Shown: piece by piece, positions 5,858 to 10,818 of the stretch
Position numbering within the stretch: the first letter of the stretch is position 1
Layout of the letters: the number at the start of each line of letters is the position of its first letter
Source: an uncultured Muribaculaceae bacterium
GTDB taxonomy: Bacteria > Bacteroidota > Bacteroidia > Bacteroidales > Muribaculaceae
Reading direction: 5' to 3'
DNA: 10,818 nucleotides
Assembly (NCBI GenBank): GCA_904502025.1
Contig: CAJGDJ010000052.1
Span: 1 to 10,818, forward strand
The notes under the pieces: model-generated
What the model saw: only the letters and a program-made list of their open reading frames with translations
Told to the model about the DNA's origin: nothing
The model's database searches: none
Made by a program: the position numbers and the translations under genes

Positions 5858-6463
5858 ATGGCAAGATATACAGGACCAAAGTCCAAAATCGCTCGCAAAT
5901 TTGGCGAACCTATCTTTGGTGAAGATAAAGTGCTCGCTAAGAAAAATTTCCCTCCCGGTCAGCACGGCGCCAACAAAAGAAGAAAAACTTCTGAGTATGG
6001 TGTTCAGCTCCGTGAGAAGCAAAAAGCCAAATATACTTATGGCGTGCTCGAAAAACAATTCCGTAACCTCTTTGAAAAAGCATCTCGCACTAAGGGGGTT
6101 AAGGGTGAAGTGTTGCTTCAATTGCTCGAATCTCGTCTTGACAACGTAGTATATCGTCTTGGTATCGCTCCTACTCGTGCTGCTGCACGCCAATTGGTGC
6201 TTCACCGTCATATTGTTGTTAATGGCTCAGTTCTTAACATCGCTTCTTACTCGGTTAAACCCGGAGATGTTGTAGGTGTTCGTGAAAAAGCAAAATCTCT
6301 TGAAGTAATTGCTGATGCTCTCGCCGGATTCAATCACAGCAAATATCCATGGATTGAATGGGACGAAGCAACAAAATCAGGTAAATTCCTTCATGTTCCT
6401 GCTCGCGAAGATATTCCCGAGAACATCAAAGAACAATTGATCGTCGAGTTGTATTCTAAATAA
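5858..6463 (+). CDS. rpsD: 30S ribosomal protein S4
   Basis: 201 residues, the typical length of S4, a primary 16S rRNA binder that nucleates assembly of the 30S body, lines the mRNA entry tunnel, and affects decoding accuracy. The N terminus MARYTGPKSKIARKFGE and the FPPGQHGANKRRKTSEYGVQ segment (31-50) are conserved in S4. The S4 RNA-binding domain spans roughly 92-155 (SRLDNVVYRLGIAPTRAAAR, then HIVVNGSVLNIASYSVKPGD). There are no cysteines, so this is the zinc-less class. The ATG is fixed by the conserved N terminus; there is no Shine-Dalgarno. The long gap upstream is a candidate self-binding leader. rpoA follows after 18 bases, as in most alpha operons. Confidence 0.98.
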   Translation: MARYTGPKSKIARKFGEPIFGEDKVLAKKNFPPGQHGANKRRKTSEYGVQLREKQKAKYTYGVLEKQFRNLFEKASRTKGVKGEVLLQLLESRLDNVVYRLGIAPTRAAARQLVLHRHIVVNGSVLNIASYSVKPGDVVGVREKAKSLEVIADALAGFNHSKYPWIEWDEATKSGKFLHVPAREDIPENIKEQLIVELYSK

Positions 6464-6481
6464 TAATTAAAATTAAGATCC

Positions 6482-7474
6482 ATGGCTATATTAGCATTCC
6501 AAAAACCTGACAAAATCCTTATGTTGGAAGCCGATAACTTCTACGGCAAGTTTGAGTTTAAACCATTGGAACCCGGCTATGGTATCACAGTGGGTAACGC
6601 ATTGCGTCGCGTATTGTTATCTTCGTTGGAAGGTTATGCAATTTCTTCAATTCGCATAGATGGCGTTAAACATGAATTTGATACTATTCCCGGAGTAAAA
6701 GAAGATGTTACGAACATCATTCTTAACCTCAAGAAAGTTGATCTCAAGCAAGTTGTTGAAGATACAGATTTCGAAAAAGCAACTATTTCGGTGTCAGGAC
6801 AGGAGGTGTTCACAGCCGGTGACATCAGCAAGGCTCTTACTGGGTTTGAAGTGCTCAATCCCGACTTGGTGATTTGTCATTTGGATCCCAGCGCAAGTTT
6901 TAATCTTGAATTAACAATCAATAAGGGGCGTGGTTGGGTGCCTGCTGAAGAAAATCAGGTGCCAACCGACGATGTCAACATACTTGCCATCGACTCAATC
7001 TATACCCCAATTAAGAATGTTAAGTATTCGATTGAAAATTTCCGCGTTGACCAGAAAACCGACTACGACAAACTCATTATCGAAATAACCACTAATGGTT
7101 CGATACTTCCTAAAGACGCTTTGAAAGAAGCTGCTAAAATTCTTATTTACCACTTCATGTTATTCTCTGATGAAAAAATTACTTTAGAAAGTAGCGATAG
7201 CAATGGTAATGAAGAATTTGATGAAGAAGTGCTCCACATGCGTCAATTGCTCAAATCTAAGCTTGTTGATATGGACCTCTCGGTTCGTGCTCTCAACTGC
7301 TTGAAGAGTGCAGAAGTTGAAACCCTTGGTGAACTCGTGGTTTTCAATAAAACCGACCTCTTGAAATTCCGTAACTTTGGTAAAAAGTCTTTGACTGAGC
7401 TTGATGAGCTTTTGGCAAACTTGAACCTTTCGTTCGGAATGGATATTTCAAAGTATAAATTAGAAAAAGAGTAA
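6482..7474 (+). CDS. rpoA: DNA-directed RNA polymerase alpha subunit
   Basis: 330 residues, normal for bacterial alpha. The N-terminal domain (about 1-235) dimerises and scaffolds beta and beta-prime; its hallmark is PGYGITVGNALRRVLLSSLE (31-50), with DGVKHEFDTIPGVKEDV at 60-76. An acidic linker (about 236-250, SSDSNGNEEFDEE) leads to the C-terminal domain (about 255-320), which binds UP elements and activators. The helix-hairpin-helix residues for DNA contact are kept: R269, N272, C273, G300, K302 and S303, equivalent to E. coli R265, N268, C269, G296, K298 and S299. The gene lies between rpsD (18 bases) and rplQ (6 bases), so alpha output is tied to ribosomal protein synthesis. Confidence 0.98.
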   Translation: MAILAFQKPDKILMLEADNFYGKFEFKPLEPGYGITVGNALRRVLLSSLEGYAISSIRIDGVKHEFDTIPGVKEDVTNIILNLKKVDLKQVVEDTDFEKATISVSGQEVFTAGDISKALTGFEVLNPDLVICHLDPSASFNLELTINKGRGWVPAEENQVPTDDVNILAIDSIYTPIKNVKYSIENFRVDQKTDYDKLIIEITTNGSILPKDALKEAAKILIYHFMLFSDEKITLESSDSNGNEEFDEEVLHMRQLLKSKLVDMDLSVRALNCLKSAEVETLGELVVFNKTDLLKFRNFGKKSLTELDELLANLNLSFGMDISKYKLEKE

Positions 7475-7480
7475 TAAACG

Positions 7481-7960
7481 ATGAGACATAATAAAAAATT
7501 TAACCACCTTAGTCGCACCAAAGCACATCGTGATGCTTTGCTCGCTAACATGACGATTGCTCTCATCCTTCGCAAACGTATTTTTACTACACTTGCTAAG
7601 GCTAAAGCTCTTCGCGTTTACGCTGAGCCACTAATCAATCGTGCTAAAAATGATACAATGGCTAATCGCCGTGTTGTTTTCAGTTATCTTCAAAACAAAG
7701 AAGCTGTTACTGAACTTTTCCGTGAAGTAGCACAAAAGATTGCTGATCGCCCCGGAGGTTACACTCGTATACTCAAAACAGGTAACCGTCTTGGTGATAA
7801 TGCAAAAACTTGCTTCATTGAGCTTGTTGACTATAACGAAAATATGCTCAAAGAGAAAGCTGCTAAAAAAGCTCCACGCACTCGCCGTTCACGTAAAAGT
7901 GCGGCTCCTGCTGTTGAAGCTCCTGCAGCAGAAACTCCTGCAACTGAAGCAGCTGAATAA
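7481..7960 (+). CDS. rplQ: 50S ribosomal protein L17 with low-complexity C-terminal tail
   Basis: 159 residues. The first ~123 are a complete L17 core (MRHNKKFNHLSRTKAHRDAL, then RKRIFTTLAKAKALRVYAEP, PGGYTRILKTGNRLGDNA and CFIELVDYN), which sits near the 50S exit tunnel. Beyond this, residues 124-139 form a strongly basic stretch (KEKAAKKAPRTRRSRK) and 140-159 an Ala/Pro/Glu-rich run built of degenerate APAxE units. E. coli L17 is 127 residues and lacks this; such tails are frequent in Bacteroidetes L17. The tail is probably disordered; its role is unknown. This is the last gene of the operon, 6 bases after rpoA, followed by a strong terminator. Confidence 0.97.
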   Translation: MRHNKKFNHLSRTKAHRDALLANMTIALILRKRIFTTLAKAKALRVYAEPLINRAKNDTMANRRVVFSYLQNKEAVTELFREVAQKIADRPGGYTRILKTGNRLGDNAKTCFIELVDYNENMLKEKAAKKAPRTRRSRKSAAPAVEAPAAETPATEAAE

Positions 7961-7987
7961 TATCAGTATTTGCTTTATATATTAAAT

Positions 7988-8032
7988 AACTGCCACTTTT
8001 GAATAATCTAAAGTGGCAGTTTTATTTTATTC
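7988..8032 (+). terminator. Intrinsic terminator of the spc-alpha operon
   Basis: A perfect 12-bp stem pairs AACTGCCACTTT (7988-7999) with AAAGTGGCAGTT (8010-8021) around a 10-base loop, and is followed by a T-rich tract (TTTATTTTATT). It lies 28 bases after the rplQ stop and separates the ribosomal operon from eno. Confidence 0.92.
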
Positions 8033-8049
8033 AAAATCTTAATCTATTT

Positions 8050-8082
8050 TATGTTATCACTCAATATTTTTTTGTATCTTTG
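8050..8082 (+). promoter_or_regulatory. Bacteroidetes-type promoter of eno
   Basis: The -7 box TATCTTTG (8075-8082) is a perfect TAnnTTTG match followed by CA. A weak -33-like TATG (8050-8053) lies 21 bases upstream. Transcription should begin near 8089, giving a leader of about 60 bases that is A/T-rich, has no Shine-Dalgarno and includes the palindrome TTAATATTAA (8107-8116). The position directly after the rplQ terminator supports independent expression of eno. Confidence 0.65.
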
Positions 8083-8149
8083 CACTTGATTTAATAGGAC
8101 TAAAAATTAATATTAAATATTTTACTAAATTTTTAAGGTAAAGAACATT

Positions 8150-9439
8150 ATGAAAATTGAAAAAATCATTGGTCGTGAAGTCCTTGATTCACGCGGTAAC
8201 CCCACAGTTGAAGTAGATGTAATTCTTGAGTCAGGTGCATTTGGTCGTGCTTCGGTTCCTTCTGGAGCATCAACAGGTGTAAATGAAGCTCTTGAGCTCC
8301 GTGATGGCGACAAAGCTCGTTACATGGGTAAGGGTGTTCAAAAAGCAGTTGCTAATGTGAATGGTGCAATCGCTGAAGCTCTTGTAGGTATGAGTGCTCT
8401 TGATCAAATCGCTATCGACGAAAAAATGCTCGAAGTTGATGGTACTGAAACAAAATCAAATCTCGGTGCTAACGCTATTCTTGGTGTATCACTTGCTGTA
8501 GCTAAGGCTGCTGCTGACTATCTTGGTCTTCCTCTTTACAAATATATCGGTGGTTGCAACTCATACGCACTCCCAGTGCCTATGATGAACATCATCAATG
8601 GTGGTGCTCACTCAGATGCACCTATCGCATTCCAAGAATTTATGATTCGTCCTATTGGTGCTTGCTGTTTCAAAGAAGGTATCCGCATGGGAACTGAAGT
8701 ATTCCACAACCTTAAGAAAGTGCTCCATGACCGCAACCTTTCTACTGCAGTAGGTGACGAAGGTGGTTTTGCTCCTGCTCTTGATGGTACTGAAGATGCT
8801 CTTAACGTAATTATGCAAGCTATCGAAAAAGCTGGTTATGTTCCTGGAAAAGACATCACAATCGGTCTTGACTGTGCTTCTTCTGAGTTCTATAAAGACG
8901 GTATCTATGACTACACTTGGAAAGAAGGCGACAAAGGTGCAAAACGCAACTCTCAAGAACAAGCTGAATATCTCAAAACTCTCGTTGAAAACTATCCTAT
9001 CGACTCAATCGAAGATGGTATGGCTGAAGGCGATTGGGAAGGTTGGAAAATCCTTACTGACCTCATCGGCAATCGTTGTCAACTCGTAGGTGATGACTTG
9101 TTTGTTACTAACGTTAAATATCTCCAAAAAGGCATTGAACTTGGTTGTGCTAACTCAATCCTTGTAAAAGTTAACCAAATTGGTTCTCTTACAGAAACTC
9201 TTCGTGCCGTAGAACTTGCTCAACGCAATGGTTACACTGCAGTAATTTCTCACCGTTCAGGCGAAACTGAAGATGCTACTATCGCTGACATCGCAGTTGC
9301 TACTAATGCAGGTCAAATCAAAACTGGTTCTGCAAGTCGTTCTGACCGTATGGCAAAATATAACCAACTTCTCCGTATTCAAGAAGAACTTGGTGATGCT
9401 GCAAAATATGGTTATGGTAAACTTACTAAAATGGCTTAA
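8150..9439 (+). CDS. eno: Enolase (phosphopyruvate hydratase)
   Basis: 429 residues, full length. It interconverts 2-phosphoglycerate and phosphoenolpyruvate in glycolysis and gluconeogenesis, in the cytosol. The N-terminal domain begins EKIIGREVLDSRGNPTVEV (4-22) and carries the mobile catalytic loop SVPSGASTG (35-43). In the TIM barrel, the catalytic acid/base pair is E204 (in GDEGGF) and K340 (in ILVKVNQIGS); the magnesium ligands are D241, E288 (in SIEDG) and D315 (in VGDDLF); H154 is in GGAHSD. SHRSGETED (367-375) is the substrate-binding stretch. The GGAHSDAPIAFQEFM variant is the form seen in Bacteroidetes. The gene has its own promoter and terminator, so it is monocistronic although adjacent to the ribosomal operon. 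Confidence 0.98.
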   Translation: MKIEKIIGREVLDSRGNPTVEVDVILESGAFGRASVPSGASTGVNEALELRDGDKARYMGKGVQKAVANVNGAIAEALVGMSALDQIAIDEKMLEVDGTETKSNLGANAILGVSLAVAKAAADYLGLPLYKYIGGCNSYALPVPMMNIINGGAHSDAPIAFQEFMIRPIGACCFKEGIRMGTEVFHNLKKVLHDRNLSTAVGDEGGFAPALDGTEDALNVIMQAIEKAGYVPGKDITIGLDCASSEFYKDGIYDYTWKEGDKGAKRNSQEQAEYLKTLVENYPIDSIEDGMAEGDWEGWKILTDLIGNRCQLVGDDLFVTNVKYLQKGIELGCANSILVKVNQIGSLTETLRAVELAQRNGYTAVISHRSGETEDATIADIAVATNAGQIKTGSASRSDRMAKYNQLLRIQEELGDAAKYGYGKLTKMA

Positions 9440-9465
9440 TCAGAGATTAAACGTCATATAATATG

Positions 9466-9500
9466 CGAGGCATTCTCATTGTGAGAATGCCTCGTTTTTT
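9466..9500 (+). terminator. Intrinsic terminator of eno
   Basis: A perfect 13-bp stem pairs CGAGGCATTCTCA (9466-9478) with TGAGAATGCCTCG (9482-9494) around a TTG loop, and is followed by six T. It begins 26 bases after the eno stop. The opposite flank has no T tract when read on the minus strand, so it appears to act only on plus-strand transcripts. Confidence 0.93.
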
Positions 9501-9617
9501 ATTAGGAGTGTTTGTGTAAATTAGAGTGATTAAAGTTTTGATAGTTGAAGTGGTTAAAGGTGCTGTCCACCTTGTCAGCTATTGATGTTGTATAGAAAAC
9601 GTTTCTCTGGCTTTGAG

Positions 9618-10484
9618 TTAGTGGTTGAGGCGGATAACTCTTATGCCGGTGAGAGCTTTGCTATTGCTTAAATATTTATGTAGGGGTAGGGGGTCAATGA
9701 TTACTTTCATGGCTTTCATTGATGCGTGCATTAGATGAGGCTCTCCATTAACGATAGTGATTAATCCCATGTGGCTCACGTCAAGCCCATCTGTTTTTGT
9801 GGTTAATGCGATAATGTCGCCCTCCTTTAATTTGTTGCGAACTGAACGTTTTTGTAAAGTCGAAGTCTTAATATATGGAAAGCGATGATTGTGATATCCA
9901 ATTTCGATATTTTTTAGTTTCTCAAATTCTTTGTCATTAGATAATGATTTATAGCTATTGCGGTGAGAAGTCATGAAATCGAGAGTTTTTGTTTTGTAGC
10001 TATAGCCGGCAAATTCGTCGGTTATTTCTGAAAAATTGCCACGATGGCTATTGTTTACAATCCAATCACTGATGTAATGTAATCGCGAAGAGTAGCCATT
10101 GAGCTTTCCATCTCGGTATCTGATGCGTTCAAGATTGTGGATATAGTCATACCAAGAAGTGCGACCTTCTCCTATTGTATATGCCATGGAAATAACGGTC
10201 TCGACAAATGTGGTACAATCAAGCTCATTAATGTTGATAGTTAGCATTTCAGTGTCTCCTTCTAAAGTGTGTGCAACGTATGGGAAGCCTAAAAAATGTT
10301 TTGCAATGTAACTAATGCGTTCATTTGGAGAGTTGAGCTTTGCATTATATGCGTCAATAAGCAAGTGGGTTATAGAGAGAGTGTCGCTCTCTTCGTTGTG
10401 GAATCGCACATTGTCAAGAGTGATGGCAAATGAATAGTTGTGCGAAAAGATTATTGTAATAAGTATGAGATAAAATTTTTTCAT
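9618..10484 (-). CDS. Exported DUF1460 / N-acetylmuramoyl-L-alanine amidase-like (NlpC/P60-fold) protein
   Basis: 288 residues, convergent with eno. Residues 1-20 (MKKFYLILITIIFSHNYSFA) look like a Sec signal peptide with likely cleavage after A20; there is no lipobox cysteine, so a periplasmic location is expected. The mature part resembles the DUF1460 family (PF07313), whose members have an NlpC/P60-type cysteine-peptidase fold and are thought to act on peptidoglycan. The likely nucleophile is C90 in NELDCTTFVE, and the likely general base H238 in DVSHMGLI, preceded by the GDIIALTTK strand (222-230); HAS at 253-255 is also family-like. Other conserved-looking parts are GFPYVAHTLEG (66-76) and YSSRLHYISDW (131-141). 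Substrate and exact bond cut cannot be read from sequence. It has its own promoter and a leader of about 14 bases; no convincing terminator is visible downstream. Confidence 0.85.
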   Translation of the reverse strand: MKKFYLILITIIFSHNYSFAITLDNVRFHNEESDTLSITHLLIDAYNAKLNSPNERISYIAKHFLGFPYVAHTLEGDTEMLTININELDCTTFVETVISMAYTIGEGRTSWYDYIHNLERIRYRDGKLNGYSSRLHYISDWIVNNSHRGNFSEITDEFAGYSYKTKTLDFMTSHRNSYKSLSNDKEFEKLKNIEIGYHNHRFPYIKTSTLQKRSVRNKLKEGDIIALTTKTDGLDVSHMGLITIVNGEPHLMHASMKAMKVIIDPLPLHKYLSNSKALTGIRVIRLNH

Positions 10485-10695
10485 TGCAGTAATATTATAT
10501 TATACAAAGGTATATATTTTTAGGATTCTATACAACTATAAAAAAAGATGAGTAATTTGTGTTTGAATGAAGAAAATTTGATATAAAAAATAAACAAGAC
10601 GTTTTTTTATAAAAATATTTTTAGATGTAAACGATTGAAAATCCGATAATAAAGAATAGGGCGATGAAATATGTTGTGAAAAACTTGTAAAAATA
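10485..10695. other. A/T-rich intergenic region between divergent promoters
   Basis: The left part holds the DUF1460 promoter and the right edge abuts the rrn-like promoter. In between (about 10536-10695) the sequence is very A/T-rich (for example the T7 run near 10602-10608), with no convincing gene, RNA or terminator. A minus-strand frame ending at 10621 encodes a hydrophobic stretch but has no credible start; see the findings. Confidence 0.6.
10505..10535 (-). promoter_or_regulatory. Bacteroidetes-type promoter of the DUF1460 gene
   Basis: Read on the minus strand, TTG (10533-10535) is followed by exactly 20 bases and then TACCTTTG (10505-10512), an exact TAnnTTTG box. The transcription start should be near 10498, leaving about 14 bases before the ATG at 10484. 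Both boxes and the spacing fit the Bacteroidetes primary-sigma consensus. Confidence 0.7.
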
Positions 10696-10727
10696 TTTGG
10701 TGGGTATTAAAAAAAGATATAACTTTG
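10696..10727 (+). promoter_or_regulatory. Strong Bacteroidetes-type promoter, probably of an rRNA operon
   Basis: TTTG (10696-10699), a 20-base spacer and TAACTTTG (10720-10727) together match the full -33/-7 consensus. The spacer is A-rich, and an A/T-rich stretch lies upstream, as in strong stable-RNA promoters. Transcription should start near 10733-10736. The sequence after the -7 box (CACTCGCTTTTG) and the leader behind it resemble Bacteroidales rRNA operon leaders, from memory. Confidence 0.75.
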
Positions 10728-10732
10728 CACTC

Positions 10733-10818
10733 GCTTTTGGGAAATAAAGCAGACGAACATTGAAAAACTTACAATAGACAAGAGTAGTACAAGAGCAAGA
10801 AAAGTTCTTAGTCAATTC
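10733..10818 (+). other. Non-coding leader, probably of a 16S-23S-5S rRNA operon (runs off window)
   Basis: No start codon with a sensible frame follows the promoter. The transcript would open with a small hairpin, GCTTT (10733-10737) with AAAGC (10746-10750), then an A-rich stretch with GTAGTACAAGAGC and AAAGTTCTTAGTCAA near the edge. The latter resembles the GTTCTTTGACA boxA-like element upstream of 16S genes in this order. The 16S gene itself is not in the window, so this is an inference by resemblance. Confidence 0.55.

Noticed and set aside
8107..8116. Palindrome TTAATATTAA in the eno leader as an operator
   Set aside because: It consists only of A and T in an A/T-rich leader and there is no second copy or known regulator match.
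9557..9573. Hairpin AAGGTG/CACCTT as terminator of the minus-strand DUF1460 gene
   Set aside because: The stem is only 6 bp and is not followed by a T tract on the minus strand, so it does not meet the usual form of an intrinsic terminator.
9594..9606. Short inverted repeat AGAAA/TTTCT near the 3' end of the DUF1460 gene
   Set aside because: Five A/T-rich base pairs with a three-base loop are expected by chance in this DNA.
10621..10815. 64-residue minus-strand protein starting with TTG near the window edge
   Set aside because: It would use a TTG start inside the rrn-like leader and run through the strong plus-strand promoter, and its N-terminal half has no protein-like character. Only the last ~25 codons are noted as a possible remnant.
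1..10818. CRISPR arrays, insertion sequences, tRNA genes, attachment sites or defence genes
   Set aside because: No direct-repeat arrays, transposase frames, terminal inverted repeats or tRNA cloverleaf patterns were seen on either strand.

Overview
The window holds the distal spc operon and the alpha operon of a Bacteroidales bacterium, followed by enolase, a secreted cell-wall-hydrolase-like gene, and what looks like the promoter and leader of an rRNA operon at the right edge. The taxon call rests on the protein sequences (38-residue zinc-less L36, Bacteroidetes-type enolase, DUF1460 protein), on promoters of the Bacteroidetes form (-33 TTG/TTTG, about 20 bases, -7 TAnnTTTG), and on the near absence of Shine-Dalgarno sites. 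A Muribaculaceae-like gut member is a guess. No mobile element, CRISPR array or tRNA was seen.

Region 1 (1-7960, all plus strand): rpsH (3' end only), rplF, rplR, rpsE, rpmD, rplO, secY, map, infA, rpmJ, rpsM, rpsK, rpsD, rpoA and rplQ, mostly 5-40 bases apart. This is the usual Bacteroidetes order. It makes 30S and 50S proteins, the SecY translocon, methionine aminopeptidase, IF-1 and the RNA polymerase alpha subunit. The one large gap is 166 bases between rpsK and rpsD. It contains a -7-like box and hairpins and is the best candidate for an S4-responsive leader. A strong intrinsic terminator follows rplQ.

Region 2 (8050-9500): eno has its own promoter, an A/T-rich leader of about 60 bases and its own strong terminator.

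Region 3 (9501-10818): a minus-strand gene for an exported DUF1460 / NlpC-P60-like protein converges on eno and has a well-formed promoter. About 160 bases to its right, a very good plus-strand promoter drives a non-coding, A-rich leader that runs off the window, probably toward 16S rRNA.

Overall this is conserved housekeeping DNA. I found no new multi-gene system. The most useful leads are regulatory: the rpsD leader with its possible internal promoter, the single strong Shine-Dalgarno before rplF, and the rrn-like leader at the edge.
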